A stretch of 64,000 bases of DNA from JABAAE01 sp036336715 (GCA_036336715.1 JAYZFP010000134.1:1-64000), one strand, 5' to 3'; shown: positions 1 through 9,752, counted from the first letter of the stretch. The notes: generated from the letters alone by a model not told the origin. A program made the numbers and translations.

Positions 1-224
1 CAGCCGACGTTCAGGCAATCTCCTCCGAGGAGGTTCTTTTCAATCAAGGCGGTTTTGGCGCCCAGTCCTGCCGCAGCGGCTGCGGTGACCAGGCCAGCAG
101 GGCCCCCCCCGATAACGAGCATCTGGTACTTGCCGGGTGACGCGGGTGTGGGCCATCCCTCCGGACGGGTCGCATCGCGAAGGCGTCGATTGTTGTCGTC
201 AAAGGGTTCCAGAGCAGGGAGCAT
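1..224 (-). CDS. Pyridine nucleotide-disulfide oxidoreductase, mercuric reductase-like (partial, N-terminus only)
   Basis: Reading the minus strand from ATG at 224 gives 74 codons that run off the window edge. After about 35 hydrophilic residues comes a textbook FAD-binding Rossmann start (VIGGGPAGLVTAAAAAGLGA-like), an acidic end of the second strand (ALIEK) and the redox-active disulfide motif GGDCLNVGC (Cys-x4-Cys). This identifies the class I flavoprotein disulfide reductase family; in planctomycetes the closest annotated members are called mercuric reductase, but nothing here shows mercury specificity, because the C-terminal Cys pair lies outside the window. The roughly 35-residue extension before the Rossmann fold is typical of the membrane-linked 'mercuric reductase' homologues often found beside DedA/SNARE-associated proteins. 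It is divergent from the FMO gene, with a very short spacer. Confidence 0.8.
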   Translation of the reverse strand, partial: MLPALEPFDDNNRRLRDATRPEGWPTPASPGKYQMLVIGGGPAGLVTAAAAAGLGAKTALIEKNLLGGDCLNVG

Positions 225-380
225 CCTCGGTACATCGCCAGGGAAATGGGAAAACTTCAACTGATTCGAACGCCTTTTTCTCCGTTTGGCAAGCAGCGGT
301 CGGATTCCTCTTTTTCAATTTCAAAATATCTGGATCATGAGAGTTATCAACCAGGTCATTGCCAAAAGGAGAATGGCGGA

Positions 381-1757
381 TTGGAAAAGAAACTCCCCAG
401 AGTCTGCGTGATTGGAGCCGGGCCTTCGGGACTGGTCGCATCGAAAGTGCTCAAGGAACGCGGGATCCCTTTTCGCTGTTACGAAAAAGGTTCGGACGTA
501 GGTGGATTGTGGCGATTTGAAAATGACAGCGGTTTGTCGGCAGCCTACGAATCGCTGCACATCAATTCTTCCCGTCAGCTGATGGCCTTTTCAGATTTTC
601 CCATGCGGGCCGATTTGCCGGATTTTCCGCATCATTCTCAGATTCTTGAATACCTTGAGGAATACGCTTCTCATTTTGAATTGCGCGAAGAGACCTCTTT
701 TCAGTCACAGGTCGAGCGGGTGAAATCGATGGGACCGGCGGGATTCGAGGTGAACATTCGAAGCCGGTCGGGTGACGAGCATGTGGAAGGATTCGATGCG
801 GTCATCGTTGCCAACGGTCATCACTGGTCTCCACGGATTCCACAACTGGAAGGTGAGTTCGACGGACAGATCCTGCATTCCCACCAGTTCAAACGGTCCG
901 GGCCATTTGCGGGAAAGAACGTCCTGGTGGTAGGAATTGGAAACAGCGGTGTCGATATCGCCTGTGAGTTGTCGCGAGTGGCAAAAAAGACCCTTCTGTC
1001 GACTCGACGGGGAGCCCATGTGATCCCGAAGTACCTCCTCGGAAAACCCCTCGACCGGGTTGCCTCCAGGCATTTCTGGACCCACTGCCCGCTCTGGCTG
1101 AGACAAAAGCTGTTTTCACTTTTGCTTCGACTGACTCGTGGGAGGCAGAGTCGCTACGGATTGCCGGAACCTGACTACAAGGTACTCCAGGAGCACCCGA
1201 CCGTTTCCTCGGAAATGTTGAACCTTTTGGGGCACGGAAAGATCCGGATCAAACCGGACATTTCATGCCTGGAGGGAAATGGCGTCCGTTTCGCCGACCA
1301 GAGCTTCGAATCCATCGACACGGTCATTCTGGCAACCGGGTACGACATACGTTTTCCCTTCCTCGACTCCGGAGTGATCCGCACGACCGGGAACGAGGTG
1401 CCTCTTTACAAGCGTGTCATTCACCCGGAGCAAAAAGGGCTGTTTTTCGCGGGATTGATCCAGCCCTGGGGACCGCTGATGCCCTTGGCGGAAATCCAGT
1501 CGGAATGGATTGGTGACCTGCTCGAACAAAAGGCAAGGCTTCCAGCTCCCGAGCAGATGCGTTTGGCAATCCGGAAGGAACGTGCCACCCTGTCCCGCAG
1601 GTATGTCAAGTCGAGTCGCCATACGATTCAGGTCGACTATTTCCCCTACCTGCTCGACATTCAGAGACAACGAAAACGGAATCGGGGTGAACCGGCGCTG
1701 GACGAGTCCCGGATTCGGTCTCCACAGCAGAGCGGTGACTCGCGGAAGGTGGCCTGA
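381..1757 (+). CDS. Flavin-containing monooxygenase (FMO family)
   Basis: The protein has the FMO architecture: an FAD Rossmann motif GAGPSG near the N-terminus, the FMO fingerprint FxGxxxHxxxF (FDGQILHSHQF), the NADPH-binding motif VVGIGNSG in the middle and the C-terminal ATGYD motif. FMOs use NADPH and O2 to oxygenate soft nucleophiles (amines, sulfides) or act as Baeyer-Villiger enzymes; the substrate cannot be read from sequence. The open frame extends back to an ATG at 246, but the first 45 residues look non-conserved. A TTG at 381 sits 9 nt after GGAG and begins directly before the FAD fold, so I prefer it (458 residues, normal FMO length). The C-terminus is basic and Ser-rich. It is followed 46 nt later by another flavoprotein in the same direction. 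Confidence 0.85.
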   Translation: MEKKLPRVCVIGAGPSGLVASKVLKERGIPFRCYEKGSDVGGLWRFENDSGLSAAYESLHINSSRQLMAFSDFPMRADLPDFPHHSQILEYLEEYASHFELREETSFQSQVERVKSMGPAGFEVNIRSRSGDEHVEGFDAVIVANGHHWSPRIPQLEGEFDGQILHSHQFKRSGPFAGKNVLVVGIGNSGVDIACELSRVAKKTLLSTRRGAHVIPKYLLGKPLDRVASRHFWTHCPLWLRQKLFSLLLRLTRGRQSRYGLPEPDYKVLQEHPTVSSEMLNLLGHGKIRIKPDISCLEGNGVRFADQSFESIDTVILATGYDIRFPFLDSGVIRTTGNEVPLYKRVIHPEQKGLFFAGLIQPWGPLMPLAEIQSEWIGDLLEQKARLPAPEQMRLAIRKERATLSRRYVKSSRHTIQVDYFPYLLDIQRQRKRNRGEPALDESRIRSPQQSGDSRKVA

Positions 1758-1803
1758 GAGAAGCTGTTCCGATTCCTCTGGAAAGTGACCTGAAGACTGA
1801 TGA

Positions 1804-4179
1804 GTGTCCCCCTGTAATCGCCTGCAGCATCTGATCCGTTTATACTGGACATTGATCTATCACTCCCGGCGAGCCAGTCTCTTGATATTATCCCCCCAGA
1901 AAAAAGTATTGTTTGGCCTTGTTTCTTCTTGCCTTCTGCTCGCGGCACCGTTGGGCCCGAATGCCCGCGCAGAGGACCAGTTGCTGGTGGAGGCGGAGAG
2001 TTTTTCCAACCGGGGAGGCTGGAAACTCGATACCCAGTTTATTGAGGAAATGGGCTCGCCCTACCTCCTGGCCCACGGGCTTGGCAAAAAGGTGGAGGAT
2101 GCCACCACTGACGTTACCTTTCCCTCGACCGGCAAATACCAGGTTTTTGTGCGAACCAAAGACTGGGTTGCCCGCTGGGGTGCGGCGGGCGCACCTGGAA
2201 AATTCCAGCTCAGTGTCGATGGCAAAAAACTGGATGCCCTCCTAGGGACCCGGGGAAAAAAATGGGACTGGCAGCCCGCCGGATCGGTGGAAATATCTGA
2301 CACCAGCGTTCGCCTGGGACTTCACGATTTGACCGGATTCGATGGTCGCTGCGATGCGATTCTGTTTACCAAGTCAGGTGAAGGGGCCCCCCCGAATGAT
2401 TCGGCTGTTCTGCCCGCCTGGCGAAGGAAACTCTTGGGGCTCAAGGAAACTCCTACACTCAAGGATGGTTACGACCTGGTGGTAGTTGGAGGTGGGTATT
2501 CCGGGATGGGGGCGGCGATTTCCGCGGCGCGAATGGGGTGCCGTGTGGCCCTGATTCAGAATCGACCCGTCCTTGGCGGCAACGGTTCCAGTGAGGTGCG
2601 GGTTTGGGCCATGGGAAATATTCGTCGGGGCAAGTTTCCCCGGATTGGTGAAATCATTGATGAAATCCAGGATCATGCGACCAAGTCTCCCGGCACCTAC
2701 GAGGAATTCGAGGATGCAAAAAAGGAAAAAGTTGTTCGTGCAGAAAAGAACATCGATCTGTACCTGAATCATCATGCTTACCGGGTCACAACGGAGGGCA
2801 AGAAGATTTCCGGGGTTTTCGCGTTCGATACGCGAACCAGCGAACACAAGGAATTTCGCGGGCGGAATTTTGTCGATTGCACCGGACATGGGACGATCGG
2901 TTACCTCGCTGGTGCGAACTGGGAAATGACTCCCAACGGGAGAATGGGGATGAGCAACATGTGGCGTTGGGCAGAAGCCAAAACGCCGGTCTCGTTTCCT
3001 GAGACGGATTGGGCGCTGGATTTGGAAATGAAGGACTTTCCCTATCCACGCAACTTTCATGGACAGTGGTTCTGGGAAGGGGGATTCGACAAGGACCCGC
3101 TCGCCGATGCTGAGGGCATCCGCGATTGGAACCTGCGTGCTGTTTTTGGTGCGTTTAACGCCATGAAGAACCGGGATGGCCGGTCAAAGCATGAAAAGGC
3201 CGTCCTGACGTGGGTCGCCTACATCGGAGGAACCCGCGAATCGCGACGACTGATGGGAGACGTTGTTCTGACCCAGGAAGATATTGTCAGCAAACGGGAT
3301 TTTGACGATGGCTGCGTGCCAAGTACCTGGTCGATTGACCTGCATTACCCGAAGCAGCAGTATGCGAAAAAATTTCCCGACAATCCATTTATCTCGATTG
3401 CGAAACATGATCGACGTATCGACCGGTCGTTCGGTTACCCGGTTCCTTATCGTTGTTTCTATTCGCGGAATATCGATAACCTGTTCATGGCAGGACGCTG
3501 TATCAGCGTCACGCACGAAGCCCTCGGAACCACCCGTGTCATGAAGACCTGTGGAATGATGGGCGAGGTAGTGGGCAAGGCAGCATCGATCTGCTCGCTC
3601 AAAGACTGTTCGCCAAGGGAAGTCCATGGCAAGCACCTGGCGGAACTGAAAAAGCTGATGGAATTGCCGGGTCAGGCTCGAAGGGAAAATGTCACGGCTC
3701 CCTTGGTAATGCCCAAGCTTGTCTTGCCCTCCAGTCCTTATGGGCCTCCCAGCGGGAAATCCCTGAAAACGCTTTCCGGTGTGGTAATGGATGACAGCAA
3801 GGCCACCCGGGTGGGGCAATGGACGCAAGGTGAAGGGCTGAAGGGCTACTACGAAAACGGTTACCGTTACGCCTCTGCCGACTCGGGCGCCAGTGTGACC
3901 TATCGTCTGAAGGCAAGGGAAACCGCCCAGTACGAGGTGCGAATTTCTTACCTGCACCACGAAAACCGGGGAAAGTCCGTTCCCGTCATCTACAGGGCTC
4001 CCGGTATCGAAAAGACCGTGCGGATCGACATGTCAAAAAAGGCCCCCCTGGAAAACGGTTTTATTGCTCTGGGTAATGTCAAGCTGGTCCAGGGAGCGGT
4101 ATGTGAGGTTTCCATAGATACCCGGGGGGCCCGCGGCGTGGTGCATGTTGATGTGGCCCAGCTGGTCAAGACAAGGTAA
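1804..4179 (+). CDS. Secreted FAD-dependent oxidoreductase (FAD_oxidored family) flanked by beta-sandwich domains
   Basis: About 790 residues with a signal peptide (hydrophobic core ...FGLVSSCLLLAAPLG, cleavage after ARA). A beta-rich, probably carbohydrate-binding-like domain comes first (residues ~58-195), then an FAD-binding domain with DLVVVGGGYSGMGAAISAA and LGGNGSSEVRVW, characteristic of the PF12831 FAD-dependent oxidoreductases common in Planctomycetes, and a C-terminal golvesin-like beta domain (~660-790). The electron acceptor and substrate are unknown; the export signal means that FAD is either loaded before Tat-like export or acquired outside. The open frame begins with GTG at 1804; a TTG at 1882 immediately before the signal sequence is an equally likely start. 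It lies between an FMO and a membrane FMN/NapH-like protein, suggesting a flavin-centred redox locus, which is inference. Confidence 0.8.
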   Translation: MSPCNRLQHLIRLYWTLIYHSRRASLLILSPQKKVLFGLVSSCLLLAAPLGPNARAEDQLLVEAESFSNRGGWKLDTQFIEEMGSPYLLAHGLGKKVEDATTDVTFPSTGKYQVFVRTKDWVARWGAAGAPGKFQLSVDGKKLDALLGTRGKKWDWQPAGSVEISDTSVRLGLHDLTGFDGRCDAILFTKSGEGAPPNDSAVLPAWRRKLLGLKETPTLKDGYDLVVVGGGYSGMGAAISAARMGCRVALIQNRPVLGGNGSSEVRVWAMGNIRRGKFPRIGEIIDEIQDHATKSPGTYEEFEDAKKEKVVRAEKNIDLYLNHHAYRVTTEGKKISGVFAFDTRTSEHKEFRGRNFVDCTGHGTIGYLAGANWEMTPNGRMGMSNMWRWAEAKTPVSFPETDWALDLEMKDFPYPRNFHGQWFWEGGFDKDPLADAEGIRDWNLRAVFGAFNAMKNRDGRSKHEKAVLTWVAYIGGTRESRRLMGDVVLTQEDIVSKRDFDDGCVPSTWSIDLHYPKQQYAKKFPDNPFISIAKHDRRIDRSFGYPVPYRCFYSRNIDNLFMAGRCISVTHEALGTTRVMKTCGMMGEVVGKAASICSLKDCSPREVHGKHLAELKKLMELPGQARRENVTAPLVMPKLVLPSSPYGPPSGKSLKTLSGVVMDDSKATRVGQWTQGEGLKGYYENGYRYASADSGASVTYRLKARETAQYEVRISYLHHENRGKSVPVIYRAPGIEKTVRIDMSKKAPLENGFIALGNVKLVQGAVCEVSIDTRGARGVVHVDVAQLVKTR

Positions 4180-4207
4180 CCAACCAGTCAGTTACTGAAC
4201 CAACGGC

Positions 4208-6019
4208 ATGGCAGAAAAGCAGGGAATGAGCGATCCATCGCCCCTGGTCGAACCGCTCCCCGTGCTCGGAGCCGTGGGCGGCGCGCCCGGCGGAGCATCC
4301 TTGAGAGTGGACGGGCACCGCCTCGGCCCGAGGGTGGTGTTGCACTCTTTTCGGATCCTGCTGTTGGTCGGAATTTTACTGGTGCTTCGCTGGCAGCACC
4401 AGAAACAGGTTCGACGCCAGCTGGCTCAGGAGCGGGCGCCGGCAATCTCGTTGGCTGAGATTCAGCAGATGGAAAAAGCGGCTGCCAGTCTTTCCCCCTG
4501 GTCCGCAAGTGGAATGCTGGAAATCCTGGATGCCAGCGGAAAGCCAATCGGAACGTTGATTCACACTCGCGGGGAGTCGAGTGAAATTATCGGCTACATC
4601 GGTCCCACTGAAGTGCTGCTTCTTTTGGATGGCGACCAGAAAATTGCTGCTGTCAGGATTTACCGCAGCGCTGATACCCTCGAACATGTGAAGGCCCTTG
4701 AGCAGGACAGGTTTTTCCTCAACAGCTGGAATGGGCTCAGCTGGGAAGAAGCGGCGAGTCGCTCGGAGATCGATACCGTCAGTGGCGCAACATTGACCAG
4801 CCTCGCAGTCATTCAGTCCGTGCGGTCCCGCCTAGGGCAAAGCATGCCTTCCTTCAAATTTCCCGACGAGGTTGACTGGACCGAGATTCAGCAGGTTTTT
4901 CCAAACGCTGAAGTTCATGGCCATGGCAACGGGAAGGAAGACGCTCTCTGGCACCAGGTGCTCGATGGTGATGGTAATCCCGTGGGGTACTATCTCCGTT
5001 CTTCACCCGTGGCCGACGCTGTCAACGGTTACCAGGGGCCCACCGATTTCCTCACATTTTTTGATCCGCAGGGCAGATACCTGCAAACGGTCATCCGCTC
5101 CAGTTATGACAACCAGGAGCCAGAGCCCTTTGTGGACTACGTGCGGGAAGAAGAGTACTTCCTGATTGACCGGTTCGCCGGTCTGACACGGGAACAACTG
5201 GTGCAGTTGGAAGAAGCGGACGTCGAGGGAGTTTCCGGGGCCACAATGACAAGCAGCGGCCTGATCCGGGCGTTGCAGCAGGTGTGCCAGCGTTCTCTGG
5301 AGGAAAAGGTATCCGATTCGACCGAAGAGATCTCAGGGCTTTCGTTTGGATCACGCGATATTGGATTGTTGATCGTGTTGGCCGGGGGATTCCTTTCGGC
5401 CTTTACGAAAATCAGGCATTCGAGGAAGTTCCGGTTCCTGTTCCTGGTGGCTTTGGTCACATACCTCGGCTTTCTCAATGGGGACATCCTTTCGCAAACG
5501 GTACTGGTCGGCTGGACCCGACATGGCGCTCCCTGGCACCTAGCCCCGGGACTGGTTTGTCTGTCCCTGGCAGCCCTGCTGGTTCCCATCCTGACGGGGC
5601 GAAACCTCTATTGCCAGTCGGTCTGTCCTTTTGGTGCGGCTCAGCAGCTTGTGGGGAAAATCAAAAAGAAAAAATGGAAAATGCCGGCCTGGTTACGCAG
5701 GGTGTGCCGCAGGGGACCGGCAATTTTGCTGGTTTCCATTCTCGCGGTCAGTATGCTTGGAATGGAGGTCAACCTGGCGGCCTGGGAGCCGTTTGATGCG
5801 TTCCGGTTTCGAATTGCCGGTCTGGCAACATTGTCAATTGCAATCGGTGGCCTCCTGTTTTCAATCTTCGTACCGATGGCTTATTGCCGGTTTGGCTGCC
5901 CAACCGGCGCCGTGCTGGAATATTTGCGGATGCATGGGAAATCGGACCGTTTCGGACTTCGGGATGCCCTGGCGGCAGGGATGCTGGCGGCTTCCGTTCT
6001 GTTTTTCCTGTTGAACTGA
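4208..6019 (+). CDS. Membrane FMN-binding / NapH-like electron-transfer protein (NosR-like)
   Basis: 603 residues. A first membrane helix (~46-62) anchors two tandem extracytoplasmic FMN-binding domains, each with the flavinylation signature SGAT (TVSGATLTS at ~190 and GVSGATMTSS at ~341), in which the Thr is normally covalently linked to FMN by ApbE. The C-terminal third has about five membrane helices and two CxxxCPxG motifs (CQSVCPFG at ~469, CRFGCPTG at ~560), as in NapH/NosR/RnfC-type quinol-linked proteins. NosR has one FMN domain; a doubled domain is unusual. The likely role is passing electrons from membrane quinols to an extracytoplasmic flavin acceptor, possibly the upstream FAD oxidoreductase (inference). 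No apbE gene is in the window. ATG at 4226 (after AGCAGGGA) is an alternative start. Confidence 0.8.
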   Translation: MAEKQGMSDPSPLVEPLPVLGAVGGAPGGASLRVDGHRLGPRVVLHSFRILLLVGILLVLRWQHQKQVRRQLAQERAPAISLAEIQQMEKAAASLSPWSASGMLEILDASGKPIGTLIHTRGESSEIIGYIGPTEVLLLLDGDQKIAAVRIYRSADTLEHVKALEQDRFFLNSWNGLSWEEAASRSEIDTVSGATLTSLAVIQSVRSRLGQSMPSFKFPDEVDWTEIQQVFPNAEVHGHGNGKEDALWHQVLDGDGNPVGYYLRSSPVADAVNGYQGPTDFLTFFDPQGRYLQTVIRSSYDNQEPEPFVDYVREEEYFLIDRFAGLTREQLVQLEEADVEGVSGATMTSSGLIRALQQVCQRSLEEKVSDSTEEISGLSFGSRDIGLLIVLAGGFLSAFTKIRHSRKFRFLFLVALVTYLGFLNGDILSQTVLVGWTRHGAPWHLAPGLVCLSLAALLVPILTGRNLYCQSVCPFGAAQQLVGKIKKKKWKMPAWLRRVCRRGPAILLVSILAVSMLGMEVNLAAWEPFDAFRFRIAGLATLSIAIGGLLFSIFVPMAYCRFGCPTGAVLEYLRMHGKSDRFGLRDALAAGMLAASVLFFLLN

Positions 6020-6214
6020 TGCCTGGGGTTCGGTTCAGGTTGAGAAAGAAGCTGCACCGGTCGCCGTCCTGCCGATCCACCTGTTGCCGGATGCAATGGA
6101 GAACGGGTGTTAGGAAATTCAGTCCATCAACCGGTGCCCGCAGTCAGTGGTTTCGCGGCTCAGAAAAAAGAAATCTGTTACAGTGTTACCCTGTGGATCC
6201 GGGGATCTTAAATA

Positions 6215-6919
6215 GTGGAGGCCATCATCGAAATTCAAGAGTTTTGTGACCGGATGTCCCGGCTCGTGGACCAGCAGCTGGATCCCGGTGATCCCGAAAC
6301 GCTGGTGGGGGCCTTTCAAAAGTTGCGACCCGATTGCCAGGAACTGGAACCGCTGTTCGAACTGCTGCCCGGGGGAGCACCGGTTTTTGAGCGTCTGGAA
6401 ATGATCTACAGGGTGGCCGGGGATCCCCGTCGCCCCGACGGAATGAAGGATGCTTTTTTTGTCGTTCGAAACCCTGTAGCCGTGGAACCCGGTGCTGTCC
6501 GCAGGCAGGCCGAACGTTATTGGAACGCCCTGGCCACCCTGGCCTTTGAGCAGGGGCAGGATTCACTGGCCGGCGATCTCAATCCGCCCCCCGAAATTCG
6601 GGTCAAGGAGGGCGACCCACCCAAGCACCCCAAGGTGGATGCTGAAAAATGTTCCCTCCTGAGGGCCGTGCAAGGATCGGGTCCGCAGGTTACAACGCGT
6701 TGCATCGAGGGAAACCGGTTGGCCCTCTTTTTTCAGCAGGCGTTTTATTTTCTTGCCTGTGACAGTTCGATACGGGATTTCCTCGTCTGGCCCTGGATCG
6801 AAAAGGCCTCCAACGTGGAGGATCCGTTCAGCCACTATTTCGAAATCTGGAAATGCGGGGGCAAGTTTCGCATTTTCAATAATCGCCAGATAGATCTTTA
6901 CCTGCCCCGTTTTTTCTGA
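6215..6919 (+). CDS. Conserved-looking hypothetical protein
   Basis: A 234-residue soluble protein starting at GTG (6215). I recognise no family. It is acidic with several Trp and Pro, no signal peptide and no membrane segment; the C-terminal half (FFQQAFYFLACDSSIRDFLV...YFEIWKCGGKFRIF) looks like a folded alpha/beta domain. Coding status is supported by the good codon-position composition and by the lack of a better frame on the other strand. It lies between the FMN/NapH-like gene (195 nt upstream) and a sulfatase gene (70 nt downstream), all on the same strand. No function is proposed. Confidence 0.6.
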   Translation: MEAIIEIQEFCDRMSRLVDQQLDPGDPETLVGAFQKLRPDCQELEPLFELLPGGAPVFERLEMIYRVAGDPRRPDGMKDAFFVVRNPVAVEPGAVRRQAERYWNALATLAFEQGQDSLAGDLNPPPEIRVKEGDPPKHPKVDAEKCSLLRAVQGSGPQVTTRCIEGNRLALFFQQAFYFLACDSSIRDFLVWPWIEKASNVEDPFSHYFEIWKCGGKFRIFNNRQIDLYLPRFF

Positions 6920-6989
6920 AAACGGATGTCGCATCCCGGCGACAACAATGAAATAATGGCCAGCTGAGTTTCGAACCATGAGGTGATGA

Positions 6990-8777
6990 ATGGACGCGGC
7001 CACAACAACGGCAAGATCAGCATTCCGAGTTCCGGTAACCAGAAGTACGCCCCAACTGGCGGCCAGCACGGCACTGATGATGCTGTTGATGGGCTTACTG
7101 TCGGCGGAGTGGAGAGGTCTTTTGGGTGCCGAGGATTCTTCACGGCCCAATATTGTTCTGATCATGGCAGACGACATGGGTTACACCGATATTGGCTGTT
7201 ACGGGAGCGAGATCCGGACACCGAACCTGGACAGTTTGGCCCGCAACGGTCTGCGGTTGACACAGTTTTACAATACTTCCCGCTGCTGCCCGACCCGCGC
7301 GGCGTTGTTAACCGGGCTGTATTCCCACCAGGCGGGGATCGGCCTGATGACTGGCGACCGGGGTTGGGATGCCTATCGTGGTGACCTGAACCGTCGATGT
7401 CAGACAATTCCCGAGGTTCTGAAAACGGCTGGCTACCGAAATTACATGTCCGGAAAATGGCATGTTACACGCCATGTCTCCCCGAACGGTCCCAAGCACA
7501 ATTGGCCGCTGCAAAGAGGGTTTGACCGTTTCTACGGTACCATTATCGGGGCTGGGAGTTTTTTTGATCCAGCGACTCTGTGCAGGGATAACCGGTTTAT
7601 TACCCCGGTCAACGATCCGGGATACCAGGCAGATGATTTTTTTTACAGCGATGCGATCAGTGATAACGCTGTGAATTATATCGAGGATCATTTTAACCGG
7701 TTCGCGGAAAAGCCGTTCTTTCTTTATGTTTCCTACACGTCGGCCCATTGGCCGATGCAGGCCCCCGAGAAAGACATTGCCAGGTACAAGGGACGTTACG
7801 ATGCCGGGTTTGATCCGGTCCGGGCTGCCCGTCACCGGAAAGCTGTCGAGTTGGGAGTGCTGGATGAAAAATGGAAAATGTCGCCTCCGGCAGCCAGTTG
7901 GGAAAAGAACCGGCACAAAGCCTGGGATATCCGCTGTATGGAAGTTTATGCAGCCATGGTTGACAACATGGACCAGGGGATCGGTCGGATTGTTGAGACA
8001 CTGAAAAAGCGGAGGACCCTGGACAAAACCCTCGTTATCTACCTGCAGGACAATGGCGGTTGCGCCGAGGGCTATGGAAGGGCGTCCAACGCGGAGCGGA
8101 TCAAGAACCGGACCTACCCACCCCTGGGCCCGGATGGGCTGCAGACAAAAATCTGGCCCCCGATGCAAACCCGGGACGGTCGGCCGGTCCGGACTGGTCC
8201 GGAAACGTTGCCGGGGGGCGAAGACACATTTGTTGCCTACGGTCTCGGCTGGGCCAACGTCTCCAATACTCCCTTCCGCGGATTCAAGCACGACGGATTC
8301 GAAGGGGGGATCAGTACGCCCCTGATCATGCATTGGCCAAGTGGGATCAAGCCGGAAATTCGCAATTCAATCCACCGTCAACCAACGCACCTGATTGACC
8401 TGATGCCCACTTTTGTCCAGGTTGCCGGAGCCACCTACCCGGAGACTGCCGGCGGTGAGAAAATCCAACCGATGGAAGGGGTTAGCCTGGTTCCGATGAT
8501 GAATGGCTCACCGATCAAAAGGGATTCCCCCCTCGGTTTCGAGCACCACGGGAATCTGGCACTCCGCGAGGGTCGCTGGAAGATCGTCTCCGCCTACCGA
8601 CGGAACCAGCCGACCAAATGGCATCTGTACGATATGCAAGCGGATCGTACCGAACTGAACGACCTGGCAAAGACCCATCCGCAGAAATTGGAGGAGCTGG
8701 TCAGGAAATGGCAATCCTGGGCCGATCGGGTGGGTGTGAAGAAATGGCCCTTTGCCAACGGGCCGGCGAAAAAGTAG
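6990..8777 (+). CDS. Secreted arylsulfatase (type I, formylglycine-dependent)
   Basis: 595 residues. An N-terminal hydrophobic stretch (ALMMLLMGLL) acts as a signal peptide after a roughly 20-residue n-region. The metal-binding start NIVLIMADDMGYTDIGCYG is followed by the sulfatase signature CCPTRAALLTG, in which the first Cys fits the C-x-P-x-R consensus converted to formylglycine. Later S1-family features (GKWH, HWP, QDNGG) are present. Such enzymes hydrolyse sulfate esters of polysaccharides in the periplasm or outside; the substrate cannot be assigned. AGGTGA lies just upstream of the ATG. It stands tail-to-tail with a minus-strand cluster that holds two more sulfatases. Confidence 0.93.
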   Translation: MDAATTTARSAFRVPVTRSTPQLAASTALMMLLMGLLSAEWRGLLGAEDSSRPNIVLIMADDMGYTDIGCYGSEIRTPNLDSLARNGLRLTQFYNTSRCCPTRAALLTGLYSHQAGIGLMTGDRGWDAYRGDLNRRCQTIPEVLKTAGYRNYMSGKWHVTRHVSPNGPKHNWPLQRGFDRFYGTIIGAGSFFDPATLCRDNRFITPVNDPGYQADDFFYSDAISDNAVNYIEDHFNRFAEKPFFLYVSYTSAHWPMQAPEKDIARYKGRYDAGFDPVRAARHRKAVELGVLDEKWKMSPPAASWEKNRHKAWDIRCMEVYAAMVDNMDQGIGRIVETLKKRRTLDKTLVIYLQDNGGCAEGYGRASNAERIKNRTYPPLGPDGLQTKIWPPMQTRDGRPVRTGPETLPGGEDTFVAYGLGWANVSNTPFRGFKHDGFEGGISTPLIMHWPSGIKPEIRNSIHRQPTHLIDLMPTFVQVAGATYPETAGGEKIQPMEGVSLVPMMNGSPIKRDSPLGFEHHGNLALREGRWKIVSAYRRNQPTKWHLYDMQADRTELNDLAKTHPQKLEELVRKWQSWADRVGVKKWPFANGPAKK

Positions 8778-8888
8778 TCACCAGCCCATCCGGTTCCGGA
8801 ATTCTGCCGACGGGGCACACAGGTAGCACTGGGCACACGGGACACACAGGTCAAAGGTCGGTCCGCCTCCCGTCGTCGGCGTGAGGTT

Positions 8889-9752
8889 TCAGTCAAAGGC
8901 CCGGATGATGGCACAGTTGTCCAGTGCGCCCCAGCCCTGTTGCTCGCACTTGGTCAGGATTTCCAGGTGGAGACGGGAAACGGGGAGATCGGTCTCGGCC
9001 GCCAGGGCAGCTTCGATCATCAGTTCCACGTCCTTTTTGTGCTGGGAGAGTCTCGCCTGCGGCTGGAATTCACCGTTGATCATTTTGTCTCCCTTGGTCT
9101 TCATGACACCCGAGTAAGCGGGGGTTTCCCGGAGCAGGTCAAGTGTGTCTCTGGTCGACAGTCCCAGGGCTCCGGCGAAGGACAGTCCCTCGGCAAGGAC
9201 CAGCCGGTGAAGTCCGAGCACCAGGTTGTGGACCAGTTTCATTTTGGAGGCATTTCCAGGTTGGCCGGCTTTCAGCTGGCGGGTTCCCAGGGTGGAAATC
9301 AACTCCTTGCCACGCTCCAGGGCCCCGGGCCTTCCCCCGAGGATCAGTGTTGCCTGATCCTGTTTTACCTGTTGGCTGCTGCCGGCAATCGTGCACTCGA
9401 TCAGGTCACCACCACGTTGCCGGATCCACTCTTCGTTAGCGATGACTTCTTCCGGGTTCCCGGTTGAAGTGTCAATGACCAGGTGTTGATTGCGGATTTG
9501 ACCCTCGCAGGTTTCCAGGACTTTGCGGCAGACACTGCTATCGGGAAGACAGAGGATGACATGGTCACAGTTGACAAAGATGTCGGCCGGCGACTCGGCA
9601 GTCGATCCTCCCCCTTTCGCCCAGGAGTCGGTTGCCTCGGAACAGACATCGAATCCCGTTACCGGGATTCCGCTAGAGCGAATGCGCTGACCGATTGCTG
9701 AGCCAAGAAGCCCCAGCCCGATCAATCCAGTCGGTTGTGCCAAGTCATTCAT
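8889..9752 (-). CDS. NAD(P)-dependent 3-hydroxyisobutyrate dehydrogenase-like oxidoreductase
   Basis: 287 residues from ATG 9752 (an upstream in-frame ATG at 9806 adds 18 unlikely residues). An N-terminal Rossmann motif GLIGLGLLGSAIG matches the beta-hydroxyacid dehydrogenase family (6-phosphogluconate dehydrogenase NAD-binding domain). The substrate-binding signature is ECTIAGS with the following ILGG, and the catalytic Lys lies in the G-x-x-x-x-x-K-x-x-x-N context (GNASKMKLVHN). Family members reduce or oxidise small beta-hydroxyacids such as 3-hydroxyisobutyrate, tartronate semialdehyde or sulfolactaldehyde. It ends the minus-strand cluster containing two sulfatases, so a role in breakdown of the released sugar acid is plausible but inferred. 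Confidence 0.85.
   Translation of the reverse strand: MNDLAQPTGLIGLGLLGSAIGQRIRSSGIPVTGFDVCSEATDSWAKGGGSTAESPADIFVNCDHVILCLPDSSVCRKVLETCEGQIRNQHLVIDTSTGNPEEVIANEEWIRQRGGDLIECTIAGSSQQVKQDQATLILGGRPGALERGKELISTLGTRQLKAGQPGNASKMKLVHNLVLGLHRLVLAEGLSFAGALGLSTRDTLDLLRETPAYSGVMKTKGDKMINGEFQPQARLSQHKKDVELMIEAALAAETDLPVSRLHLEILTKCEQQGWGALDNCAIIRAFD

Noticed and set aside
246..380. N-terminal extension of the FMO to ATG 246
   Set aside because: Not FMO-like; the TTG at 381 has the better ribosome-binding site and fits the family start.
3184..3960. 258-residue minus-strand open frame
   Set aside because: Antisense to the FAD-dependent oxidoreductase.
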